From Betaproteobacteria bacterium (lineage in GTDB: Bacteria; Pseudomonadota; Gammaproteobacteria; Burkholderiales; Casimicrobiaceae), in NCBI GenBank assembly GCA_027492485.1, contig JAPUER010000072.1, positions 1 to 39,046 on the forward strand: DNA of 39,046 nucleotides. Direction: 5' to 3'. The notes under the pieces were generated by a model. The model was not told where the DNA came from, did not search any database, and saw only the letters and a program-made list of their open reading frames with translations. Position numbers and translations under genes: made by a program. Positions 16,383-24,148 of this stretch are shown piece by piece. The stretch's first letter is position 1. Every line of letters begins with the position of its first letter.

Positions 16383-17815
16383 TGCTGCTCACCTCCATTG
16401 CCGCCGCCGCTGCGCTCGCCATCGTCACCCAGGATCAGGTGACGCTGCGTGCCGCTCCGCGCGACTCGGCGCAACAACAAACCCTTCTTGCGCAGGGCGA
16501 CTCGCTCGAAATCCGCGGCGAAAAACTGGACTACCTACAGGTCTATGACCACCGCCGCGAGCGCGCCGGCTACGTGCGCGCCACGCAGGTGCGACGCACC
16601 ACGCTTGGCGCCGCCGACGCGCCCGAGCTGCTTGCCGTGGCGCGCTATCTTCGCGACGCTCCGGGTGCCGAAGCATCCGGCATCGCGATGGTCGCCGCAT
16701 ACCTCAAAGCCGCACCGGCAACGGCCATCGATGCCGAGCCGTTCGACATTCTCGGCACGCTCGCCGAGCGGCTGGCACGCCGCGCTGCAAGCGCCAGCAA
16801 GGCACAGGAATCGCTGCTGGCGACGCAGGTCGACGCCGCGAGATACTACGGCGTCGCCTTCCGCGATGTCGAGCGCGACGGCCGCGTGCGGCTCTGCTAC
16901 GACGGTGAAGCATTTCGCCGTGTGCTTGCATTGTCGAAGGACCATGCGCAGCGAGCCAATGCAGCGCTTGCTCTTACACGCAGCGAATGCGTCGAGCCCG
17001 GTCTGTTGCCGTCCAGGCGCGAGGCCATCGACCAATGGCGCGCCGAGGTGCTGGACAAGGTCGACCTCGCACCACTCCCGGAGCATGTGAAGAACCGCAT
17101 TCGTGCCCGCCGGGCAACGGTCTGGTCCAGTCTCGCATTTCACGAAGCCAGGCAGAACGGCGCCGCTGGCAACATTCCGCCCGCCAGCATCGCTGCGCAG
17201 CGCGCCCTTGACGAACTCGCAGCCGTCAACAAAGCCGAACTGAGCGAGGATGACCAACTGGCGTACACCGAAGCCGCGATTCGCGTGGGAGCCATTCGCT
17301 GGGGTGCGCAAACGACGATCAAACTGGCGGCGGCGCGCCTGAAACTTGCCGTTACAGCCGGCGACAATGGTCAAACCTGCGTCGCGCTGACCGATGCCGA
17401 CCACCCGGGCACAACGGTGCAGCCGCTACGCTGCACCTATGGTGTCATCTGGGCGCAGTCGCTCGCAGTCAACGCAAGCGGGAACATCGCCACGCTGGCC
17501 GTACAGCCGCTCGACGGCTGGCGCGAACTCTGGGTGTTGAAACGCGGTGGTGGCGGCTGGACGGTCGACGTGCTGCCGCCATCGGGCAGCACACCGGATA
17601 TCGGCTACGTCGAGTTCGCCGGCTGGGTGCCTGGTGGTTCGCAGTTGCTGGTCGCCCGCGAAGTGCGTCAGGAGGGCCGCATGCGGCGCAGCTTCGAGAC
17701 CGTTCGCCTGGACTCGCTGCTCACCGAAAAGAAGGCCGACGAGCCCTCATCGCTCAGCACCTTCTACCGCTGGCAGGATCCGCAATGGAAACGACTGACC
17801 GTCAGTCTGCGCTGA
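16382..17815 (+). CDS. Periplasmic protein with N-terminal SH3-like domain
   Basis: A 477-residue protein of unknown family. Residues 1-15 are a short hydrophobic leader (LLTSIAAAAALAIV). Residues ~16-72 read as a bacterial SH3 domain (QVTLRAAPRDSAQQQTLLA, GDSLEIRGEKLDYLQVYD, GYVRATQVR), the type that binds peptidoglycan or protein peptides. The region ~75-330 is largely alpha-helical, and ~335-470 looks like beta strands (VALTDADHPGTTVQPLRCTY, LWVLKRGGGGWTVDVLPP, AGWVPGGSQLLVAREVRQEG) resembling a WD/beta-propeller-like tail. It is translated in overlap with the SPFH gene (TAATG), so it probably works with it. The leader is short; export is likely but not certain. Confidence 0.75.
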   Translation: MLLTSIAAAAALAIVTQDQVTLRAAPRDSAQQQTLLAQGDSLEIRGEKLDYLQVYDHRRERAGYVRATQVRRTTLGAADAPELLAVARYLRDAPGAEASGIAMVAAYLKAAPATAIDAEPFDILGTLAERLARRAASASKAQESLLATQVDAARYYGVAFRDVERDGRVRLCYDGEAFRRVLALSKDHAQRANAALALTRSECVEPGLLPSRREAIDQWRAEVLDKVDLAPLPEHVKNRIRARRATVWSSLAFHEARQNGAAGNIPPASIAAQRALDELAAVNKAELSEDDQLAYTEAAIRVGAIRWGAQTTIKLAAARLKLAVTAGDNGQTCVALTDADHPGTTVQPLRCTYGVIWAQSLAVNASGNIATLAVQPLDGWRELWVLKRGGGGWTVDVLPPSGSTPDIGYVEFAGWVPGGSQLLVAREVRQEGRMRRSFETVRLDSLLTEKKADEPSSLSTFYRWQDPQWKRLTVSLR

Positions 17816-17929
17816 CCCGGGGTCGCGCGATGTCCTGCCGGACTGTCGCAAGCTCGGGCACAATCGCGTCTATGCATTCACCTGCTACGAGCTGACAAAA
17901 AACACGGGGACGCTTCGGCGGCATTGCTC

Positions 17930-19084
17930 ATGTCTGATTTTCCATCGCTGCCGGCGTCGGCAGTTTCAACGCCGGTGTCGCCTCCGGCAAGCGCGGCGCA
18001 ACGCTTCGAGTTCACCGGCTCCGGCGCCGAATACTTCAAGATATGGATCGTCAACGTCCTGTTGACCATCGTCACGCTCGGCATCTACTCGGCATGGGCC
18101 AAGGTGCGGCGGCTGCGTTACTTCTACAACAACACACGCTTCGCGGGCTCCAGTTTCGACTTCCACGGTTCGCCGATCGCCATCCTGAAGGGGCGCATCG
18201 TTGCGGTACTGCTGATCCTGCTGCTCAACGTGCCTTTCCTGGGCATCGTCGTGTTGCTGGTCTATCTGCTCGCACTGCCGTGGCTGCTGTACCGCTCGAT
18301 GCGCTTTCACCTGTCGAACACCACCTGGCGCAATTTGCGTTTCGCCTTTCTGGGCGACGCCAAGGGCGCCTACCAGGCCCTGCTGTTGCCCATCGGCATT
18401 GTCGTTGCCATCGGCATCGTCGGCGGCTTGTCGGCACTGATTTCGCCGTTCCTCGCCATGGGCATGCTGATCCTGACCATGCTGGTGTTCTATGGTCTTG
18501 GGCCCTACTTGCAATTCCGGCTGCGTCGCTACTACACGGCGGGTGCCCGCGCCGGCAATAGCGAGTTTGGTCTGCATATCGGTGTCGGTCAGTATTACCT
18601 GGTCTACGTGGTGGCGATTGGCTACATGATGGCAATTGGCGCCGTGGCCTCGGTGCTGATCGCCATGACGCTGGGCGTCGACATCGCAACCATCGCCACC
18701 AAAGGCGACATGCCCATCGGCAAGCTGGCCGCCATCGCCATCATGGTGGGCGGCTTCTACATCGCGCTGCTGGCCGTCGGCCCGCTGATTCTGGCGATGC
18801 TGCAAAACACCGTCTGGCGCGGCACCTCCTTGGCCGGGCAGCGCTTCCACTCCGATCTGGCGGTGCCGAATTTCATGCTCAACTGGCTCGGTTTGACGCT
18901 GCTGACGGTCGTCACGCTGGGGCTCTATCGACCGTTCGCGGCGGTCGCGCTGGCACGCATGCGCATCGAAGCAATGTCGTGGACCGGCTCGGCGGACGAC
19001 CTCGTCGCCGTGCTGCGTGAGGGCTCGCAGCGGGCGGTGGGTTCCGAAGTGGCCGACCTGATGGACGTCGATATTGCACTCTGA
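17930..19084 (+). CDS. DUF898 (YjgN-like) polytopic membrane protein
   Basis: A 384-residue protein of the DUF898/YjgN family. The family signature repeats twice: FTGSGAEYFKIWIVNVLLTI with VTLGIYSAWAKVRRLRYFYN near the N-terminus, and FMLNWLGLTLLTVVTLGLYR with FAAVALARMRIEAM near the C-terminus. At least six hydrophobic segments lie between. The molecular function is unknown; the family often adjoins M48 peptidases. ATG at 17930 gives MSDFPSLP; a TTG six bases earlier is also in frame. The end overlaps the M48 gene by 11 bp. The 114-bp gap after the SH3 gene suggests a separate or partly coupled unit. Confidence 0.9.
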   Translation: MSDFPSLPASAVSTPVSPPASAAQRFEFTGSGAEYFKIWIVNVLLTIVTLGIYSAWAKVRRLRYFYNNTRFAGSSFDFHGSPIAILKGRIVAVLLILLLNVPFLGIVVLLVYLLALPWLLYRSMRFHLSNTTWRNLRFAFLGDAKGAYQALLLPIGIVVAIGIVGGLSALISPFLAMGMLILTMLVFYGLGPYLQFRLRRYYTAGARAGNSEFGLHIGVGQYYLVYVVAIGYMMAIGAVASVLIAMTLGVDIATIATKGDMPIGKLAAIAIMVGGFYIALLAVGPLILAMLQNTVWRGTSLAGQRFHSDLAVPNFMLNWLGLTLLTVVTLGLYRPFAAVALARMRIEAMSWTGSADDLVAVLREGSQRAVGSEVADLMDVDIAL

Positions 19085-20180
19085 TTCGGCCAACGCGGTC
19101 GGCGCCCGCTACTACCCCGCCACGGGCAGCACGCGCGCACAGCCTGCCACGCTCACGCTGGCCGAGGCGCCAGCCACCCTGCTGCTCCATATCGAAGGCG
19201 AGAGCGAGCCGCGCGCCATCGCAGTGAGCGAGCTGCGGGCGTCGGAGCGCTTCGCCACCGCCACCCGCACCGTACACCTCGGCAACGGCGACACGCTGGA
19301 GGTGGACGACGGCGCCCGCCTCTCGCGTCTGCTGGGTGCGGCGGGCAAGCCCGATGCACTGGTCACGCGCTGGCAACACAGCATGCGCGTGGTGATTTTT
19401 TCGCTGATCGCCAGCATCCTCATCGGCATTGGCGCCTATGTCTGGGCATTGCCGGTGGTCGCGGACGTGCTGGCGCGACGGGTTCCGACCGCATGGGCGC
19501 AGGCGCTCGACCGTGCGGTCCTCCGGCAACTGGAGATGCAGGGCAGCCTGGAGGCCAGCAAACTCGATGCCGACGCGCAGGCAAGGCTGCGCGCCCGCTT
19601 CGAGCAGGTCGCCGCCAGCGTGCCGGGCAGCCCGGCGGTCGATGTCCGCTTTCATCGCATCGGCAACATGGCCAACGCCTTTGCGTTGCCGGGCGGCACT
19701 ATCGTCTTCCTCGACGGCATCGTGAAGATGGCGCCGGACGACGCCGCGCTCGCCGGCGTGTTCGCGCACGAGCTCGGTCATGTGCAGCATCGTCACGGAC
19801 TGCGCACGCTGATCCGCACCGCCGCCGTATCGGCCATCGCCGCCTGGTACTTCGGCGACTTCACTTCGCTCGCCAACGCGGCCATCATCATGAGTCAACT
19901 GAGTTACTCGCGCGACTTTGAGAACGAGGCGGATGACGAGGCCATCGCCGGCATGCGCGCGAGCGGCATCGATCCACGGTCTCTGGCCGAACTGTTCCGC
20001 CGCATGCGCGATCGTGGCCCGTTCGGCGACGACGAGACGGACAAGAAGCCGGCGGATGCATCAGGAAGCACAGGCAACGGCAAGTCGAAGCGCGATAGCG
20101 CGGGGTTCTCCATCCCCGAATTCCTCAGCACGCACCCCGACATCGAGCGCCGCATCGAACGATTCGAACAGGCGCGGTGA
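19074..20180 (+). CDS. M48-family membrane metalloprotease, TTG start
   Basis: A 368-residue zinc protease. An N-terminal domain (about 8-90, ARYYPATGSTRAQPATLTL) is followed by one membrane segment (about 104-122, VVIFSLIASILIGIGAYVW) and the catalytic domain with H232-E-L-G-H236 (HExxH) and the third ligand E283 in FENEADDEA. The tail IPEFLSTHPDIERRIERF is typical of M48 proteins of the BepA/Oma1 kind. The only start that keeps the conserved N-terminal domain is TTG at 19074: a stop lies in frame just upstream (19059-19061) and the first in-frame ATG is at residue ~104. The TTG overlaps the DUF898 stop region by 11 bp, pointing to translational coupling. Role inferred: quality control of envelope proteins. 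Confidence 0.9.
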   Translation: MHSDSANAVGARYYPATGSTRAQPATLTLAEAPATLLLHIEGESEPRAIAVSELRASERFATATRTVHLGNGDTLEVDDGARLSRLLGAAGKPDALVTRWQHSMRVVIFSLIASILIGIGAYVWALPVVADVLARRVPTAWAQALDRAVLRQLEMQGSLEASKLDADAQARLRARFEQVAASVPGSPAVDVRFHRIGNMANAFALPGGTIVFLDGIVKMAPDDAALAGVFAHELGHVQHRHGLRTLIRTAAVSAIAAWYFGDFTSLANAAIIMSQLSYSRDFENEADDEAIAGMRASGIDPRSLAELFRRMRDRGPFGDDETDKKPADASGSTGNGKSKRDSAGFSIPEFLSTHPDIERRIERFEQAR

Positions 20181-20198
20181 TCGCGATTCGCGCGGTGT

Positions 20199-21326
20199 CT
20201 AGCGGATCCGCTTGGGCGAGAACGTCGTGGGATTGACGCCCGCGGTACGCAGCGACTCGGGAAGCGATTCACCACATATCAGGGCGCACGCCAGCTCGCT
20301 GGCGCCTGCCGCGCTCTGGATGCCATAGCCGCCCTGCGCCGCCAGCCAGAAGAAGCCCGGCGTGTGATTGTCGAAGCCGATTACCAGCTCGCCGTCGCGG
20401 ACGAACGAGCGCAGGCCGGCCCAGGTGTTTTCCGGGCGGCGAATGGTCATCGTGGTCACGGTCTGCAAGCGGTCAATGCCGATCGCGATGTCGAGTTCCT
20501 CGGGCATCACGTCGTGCGGCACGGTGTCGTCGGCGTTGGCCGGTGAGCCGAGCAGGCGTCCGACATCCGGCTTGAAATACCAGCCTTCATCGACACCGAT
20601 CACCGCCGGCCACGGCGAAACATCCACTCCCTCGGGCGCCTTGAACGTAAACGCGCTGCGGCGACGCGGCACCAGACCGACGGGCGGCACGGCAAACTGC
20701 GTCGCCACCTCATCGGCCCAGGCGCCCGCGGCATCCACGACTGCCGTCGCGCGAACCGATTCACCTTCATTGAACCCAATCTCCCACGCGCCGTCGCGGT
20801 ACTGCGTGGTGCGTATCCACGTCCCGGTTCGCAGCACGCCGCCCCGTGACTTGAAACCGCGCAGAAACCCCTGATGCAGTGCATGCACATCGATGTCTTC
20901 CGCGGCCGCTTCATACAGCGAACCGGAGACAAGCTCGGGGCGAAGGCAGGGGACACGGGCAAGCGTCGCTGCCGCATCGAGTCGCACGACCTCGCCGCCC
21001 TGCGTCATCAGTTCGTGCGCAGTCCGATCCAGCAAGGCCTCCTGTCCCGGCATGGCAACGTAGAGAGCACCGCGCCGGCTGAGCAGCGGTACGTCGCAAA
21101 AGCCGGCGGGCGGTGACTCGTAGAACGCACGGCTGGCACGCGTCAACGCCCGCACACCCGCCGGGCCGTAGGCCTCCATGAACATCGCCGCCGAGCGACC
21201 GGTGGCATGCATGCCAGGGAACGCTTCCCGCTCGACCATCAGCACGCGACGACGCGGCGCCAGACGCCAGGCCAGCGATGCGCCGGCGATACCGGCGCCG
21301 ATGACAAGAACGTCGACTTCCTGCAC
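20199..21326 (-). CDS. FAD-dependent oxidoreductase (DAO family)
   Basis: A 375-residue flavoprotein of the D-amino acid oxidase/glycine oxidase superfamily. The Rossmann dinucleotide motif is VIGAGIAGASLAWRL at about 8-22, followed by an acidic end of beta2 (MVEREAFPG) and the DAO-type ATGRSAAMF at 41-49. AVVDAAGAWADEVA is the second FAD contact and FFWLAAQGGYGIQSAAG near 325-341 the C-terminal one. Substrates of the family include D-amino acids, glycine, sarcosine and 2-hydroxyacids; none can be assigned. It has a GTG start three bases after the matB stop and no clear Shine-Dalgarno sequence, so it depends on the malonate operon for translation. Confidence 0.88.
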   Translation of the reverse strand: MQEVDVLVIGAGIAGASLAWRLAPRRRVLMVEREAFPGMHATGRSAAMFMEAYGPAGVRALTRASRAFYESPPAGFCDVPLLSRRGALYVAMPGQEALLDRTAHELMTQGGEVVRLDAAATLARVPCLRPELVSGSLYEAAAEDIDVHALHQGFLRGFKSRGGVLRTGTWIRTTQYRDGAWEIGFNEGESVRATAVVDAAGAWADEVATQFAVPPVGLVPRRRSAFTFKAPEGVDVSPWPAVIGVDEGWYFKPDVGRLLGSPANADDTVPHDVMPEELDIAIGIDRLQTVTTMTIRRPENTWAGLRSFVRDGELVIGFDNHTPGFFWLAAQGGYGIQSAAGASELACALICGESLPESLRTAGVNPTTFSPKRIR

Positions 21327-21329
21327 GTT

Positions 21330-22880
21330 CTATGCGAACAGTGTCGCGTGCTTCTGCCGCAGCAGGTTTTTCTGCACCTTGCCCATCGCATTGCGCGGCA
21401 GATCGGCGACGACGAACACGCGCTTGGGCACCTTGAAGTTGGCGATCCTGCCTTTGAGCGCAGCGACAATGGCGCCCGCGTCAAGCGCGGCGCCTGCCTT
21501 CGCCACCACCACTACGACGACCGCTTCGCCGAAGTCGGGATGCGGCACGCCGATCACGGCGGACTCGGCGACGCCCGGCATCTCGTTGATGTAGCCCTCG
21601 ATCTCGGCGGGATAAACGTTGTAGCCGCCACTGATGATCAAGTCCTTGCTGCGGCCGACGATGGTGACGTAGCCGCGCCCGTCGAACTTGCCGACGTCGC
21701 CCGTTTTGAACCAGCCATCGGCAGTGAACTCCTCCTTGTTCTTCTCGGGCATGCGCCAGTAGCCGCCGAACACATTGGGGCCACGCACTTCGATGCCGCC
21801 GATTTCGTCGACGGGGCATTGCCCGCCCTTGTCGTCGGACACGCGAACGCCGACACCCGGCAACGGAAAGCCTACGGTGCCGCCGCGGCGTTCGCCGTCC
21901 TGCGGCCGATACGGGTTCGAGGTCAGCATGCAGGTTTCGCTCATGCCGTAGCGTTCGAGAATAGTGTGCCCGGTACGCTCGCGGAATTCGTTAAACGTTT
22001 CGATCAGCAATGGCGCCGAGCCGGCAACGAACAGCCGCATCTGCGCGCAGGCCTCGCGCGTGAGCCTGGGCGCGGCGTTGGCGAGCAGGCGCACGTATAG
22101 CGTCGGCACACCCATGAATACGGTCGCTTCGGGCAGGCGCGCGATGACGGCGGCCGGATCGAACTTCGCGAACCAGATCATGCGGGCGCCGGCCAGCAGC
22201 GCGCAATGCGAGGCGACGAACAGCCCGTGCACATGGAAGATCGGCAACGCGTGGATCAGCACGTCACTGCTGGACCAACCCCAGTAGTCGAGCAGCGTCT
22301 TCGCGTTCGACAGCAGATTGCCATGCGACAGCATCGCACCCTTGCTACGCCCGGTGGTGCCGCTGGTGTAGAGGATCGCCGCGAGATCGTCGGCCTTGCG
22401 CGCCGCGATGGTATGGGCCGTCGATTGCATCGCGATGGCGTCGGTCAGACTGCCCGCACCGTGCTCATCGAGCGTAAACACCTTCGCTACCTTCGCGGCA
22501 TCGGCAATCGGCTGCACCCAGGGCTGCGACTTCGGCGCGCAAACCACCACTGCGGGCTCGGCGTTGCCGATGAAGTATTCAATCTCGGCGGCTTGATACG
22601 CAGTGTTAAGCGGCAGGTAGACATAGCCTGCGCGCAGCACGCCGAGGTAGAGCATCAGCCCTTCGACGCTCTTCTCGGTCTGCACCGCGACGCGGCTGCC
22701 TGCGGGTAGGTTCATGGCGGTCAGCAGGTTGGCGATGCGCGCCGTCGCCTCGTCGATGTCGCGCCAGGTATAGCGCTTGAGGTTGCCGCCGGTAGCGCTG
22801 TCCGCCGCGTCGATGGCGGTAGCGTCGAGGTCGGCCGGAAATGCAGCGTGCAGTGCGGCGAAGAGGTTGTCGTTGTTCAT
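21330..22880 (-). CDS. matB: Malonyl-CoA synthetase (malonate--CoA ligase)
   Basis: A 516-residue acyl-adenylate-forming enzyme: malonate + ATP + CoA to malonyl-CoA. The P-loop is YTSGTTGRSKGAMLSHGN at about 171-188, the A4-type segment is HALPIFHVHGLF (about 210-221) as in MatB, the A5 motif is YGMSETCML (311-319), A7 is TADGWFKTGDVG (386-397), the hinge is GRSKDLIISGGYNVYP (409-424) and the catalytic lysine is K501 in RNAMGKVQKN. The start at 22880 gives MNNDNLFAALHAAF, the usual MatB N-terminus. Malonate specificity is inferred from overall similarity to rhizobial MatB and from the malonyl-CoA decarboxylase gene in the same cluster. Confidence 0.92.
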   Translation of the reverse strand: MNNDNLFAALHAAFPADLDATAIDAADSATGGNLKRYTWRDIDEATARIANLLTAMNLPAGSRVAVQTEKSVEGLMLYLGVLRAGYVYLPLNTAYQAAEIEYFIGNAEPAVVVCAPKSQPWVQPIADAAKVAKVFTLDEHGAGSLTDAIAMQSTAHTIAARKADDLAAILYTSGTTGRSKGAMLSHGNLLSNAKTLLDYWGWSSSDVLIHALPIFHVHGLFVASHCALLAGARMIWFAKFDPAAVIARLPEATVFMGVPTLYVRLLANAAPRLTREACAQMRLFVAGSAPLLIETFNEFRERTGHTILERYGMSETCMLTSNPYRPQDGERRGGTVGFPLPGVGVRVSDDKGGQCPVDEIGGIEVRGPNVFGGYWRMPEKNKEEFTADGWFKTGDVGKFDGRGYVTIVGRSKDLIISGGYNVYPAEIEGYINEMPGVAESAVIGVPHPDFGEAVVVVVVAKAGAALDAGAIVAALKGRIANFKVPKRVFVVADLPRNAMGKVQKNLLRQKHATLFA

Positions 22881-22917
22881 CCGTGTCTCTGATCCGTGTC
22901 TCTGTCGTGACATTGTC

Positions 22918-22983
22918 TTCATCGCGGGCAAGCCCGTTCCCACAGCGCATTGGCATTGTGGGAGCGGGCTTGCCCGCGAATGA
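22918..22983. repeat. REP-like inverted repeat pair, TGTGGGAGCGGGC type
   Basis: Arms of about 24 bp (ATCGCGGGCAAGCCCGTTCC ending CACA, and TGTGGGAGCGGGCTTGCCCG ending CGAATGA) face each other across 12 bases in the gap between the Bug receptor and matB genes. Each arm also contains its own small hairpin (CGGGCAAGCCCG). This is the common BIME-like layout. It sits inside an operon, where it may set mRNA stability or attenuation. Confidence 0.85.
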
Positions 22984-22995
22984 CCGGGCGCCGGC

Positions 22996-24000
22996 TCAGT
23001 CCAGTTTCGCCCCCGACGCCTTGGCGACGTCGCCCCAGCGCTTGATCTCGCTGCTGACGAATTTGCCGAACGCCTCGCCGTAGAGATCGGGCACTTCGGC
23101 GCCGAGCCCATTCCAGATCGTCTTCAACTCGTCGGAGTTGTACGCCTTTTTCAGTTCGGCCTGCATCTTCGCGATCACGTCCGGTGGCGTGCCCTTCGGC
23201 GCCCAGAGACCGTACCAGGTCGAGACCTTGTAATTGAGGCCCTGTTCGGCGGCGGTCGGGATGTTCGGGAATCCCGGCGCCCGTTTGTCGCTCGCCACTG
23301 CGATGGCCTTGATGCGCCCGCCCTTGATGTGGCCGGCGCTGGAGCCCATGCCGTCAAACATGGCGTCGACCTGCCCGCCCATCAAATCGGTCAGTGCCGG
23401 GCCGGCGCCCTTGTACGGCACGTGGGCGATCTTCGTTCCGGCGAGACCGTTGAACAGTTCACCGGCCAGATGATGCGACGAGCCATTGCCGGCCGAGCCG
23501 TAGTTCATCTTGCCGTCGGCTTTCTTCGCCGCGTCGATGAACCCCTTCAGGTCGTTCGCCGGCACCCGTTGCGGATTCACCACGATCACCTGCGGCACCG
23601 ACGACACCAGCGCCACCGGCACGAAGCTCTTCTCGATGTCGTAATCGAGCTTCGGGTACATCGAAGGTGCGATCGCATGGTGCACCGCGCCCATGAAGAA
23701 CGTGTAGCCGTCCGGTGCGGCCTTGGCTGCGATCGAGGCGCCCACGGTGCCGCCGGCGCCACCGCGGTTGTCGATGATGAACTGCTTGCCGACGTTCTTG
23801 CTGAGCGTGGCCGTCAGCGGCCGCGCGAAGGCATCGGTGCCGCCACCGGCCGGGAAGGGCACAACGATGGTCACCGGTTTCGTCGGCCAGTTGGTATCGG
23901 CGTGCGTGACCAGCGGCGCAGCGGCGGCGAGCGCGGCGCTTACGGCGAGCGTCGTTCGAGCGACCAAACCACCCAGCCTCAGTCGATTGAAATTAAGCAT
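22996..24000 (-). CDS. Bug-type tripartite tricarboxylate transporter receptor (TctC family)
   Basis: A 334-residue periplasmic binding protein. Residues 1-34 are a signal peptide ending THA-DTNWP. The family core follows: WPTKPVTIVVPFPAGGGTD, then DNRGGAGGTVGASIAAKA, the IAHVPYKGAGPALTDLMGGQ segment, and GLWAPKGTPPDVIAKMQ. Bug proteins bind carboxylates such as citrate, glutamate or malonate-like dicarboxylates; here the neighbours (MatB, malonyl-CoA decarboxylase, GntR) make malonate or a derivative the best guess. AAGGAGG stands 8 nt before the ATG, a strong ribosome site consistent with high expression. No TctA or TctB membrane genes are in the window. Confidence 0.92.
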   Translation of the reverse strand: MLNFNRLRLGGLVARTTLAVSAALAAAAPLVTHADTNWPTKPVTIVVPFPAGGGTDAFARPLTATLSKNVGKQFIIDNRGGAGGTVGASIAAKAAPDGYTFFMGAVHHAIAPSMYPKLDYDIEKSFVPVALVSSVPQVIVVNPQRVPANDLKGFIDAAKKADGKMNYGSAGNGSSHHLAGELFNGLAGTKIAHVPYKGAGPALTDLMGGQVDAMFDGMGSSAGHIKGGRIKAIAVASDKRAPGFPNIPTAAEQGLNYKVSTWYGLWAPKGTPPDVIAKMQAELKKAYNSDELKTIWNGLGAEVPDLYGEAFGKFVSSEIKRWGDVAKASGAKLD

Positions 24001-24058
24001 TGCGTGTCCTCCTTTTGCAATATTGGTGATGCGACTATCCAGAGCACGTAGTGCGGCA

Positions 24059-24127
24059 CCGTGGGGGCGGCCTTGGCCGCGAATTCCCCGGCGCTACGAT
24101 CCTTCGCGGCCGAGGCCGCTCCTACAC
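24059..24127. repeat. REP-like inverted repeat pair, GTGGGGGCGGCC type
   Basis: Arms GTGGGGGCGGCCTTGGCCGC (from 24061) and GCGGCCGAGGCCGCTCCTAC (to ~24125) form an inverted pair with about 20 bases between, in the gap between the malonyl-CoA decarboxylase and the Bug receptor genes. It is related to the pair at 34829-34891 and, more loosely, to those at 22918 and 27813. Confidence 0.8.
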
Positions 24128-24148
24128 ATCGTCTCCAATCTGTGCGCG

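Noticed and set aside
18000-19084. Long antisense open frames over DUF898 and other genes
   Set aside because: In high-GC DNA, antisense frames without stops are common; these have no domain content and biased composition typical of shadows.
15048-20180. Defence island reading for the SPFH/M48 block
   Set aside because: No nuclease, ATPase, toxin or effector gene typical of phage defence is present; an envelope function explains the content better.
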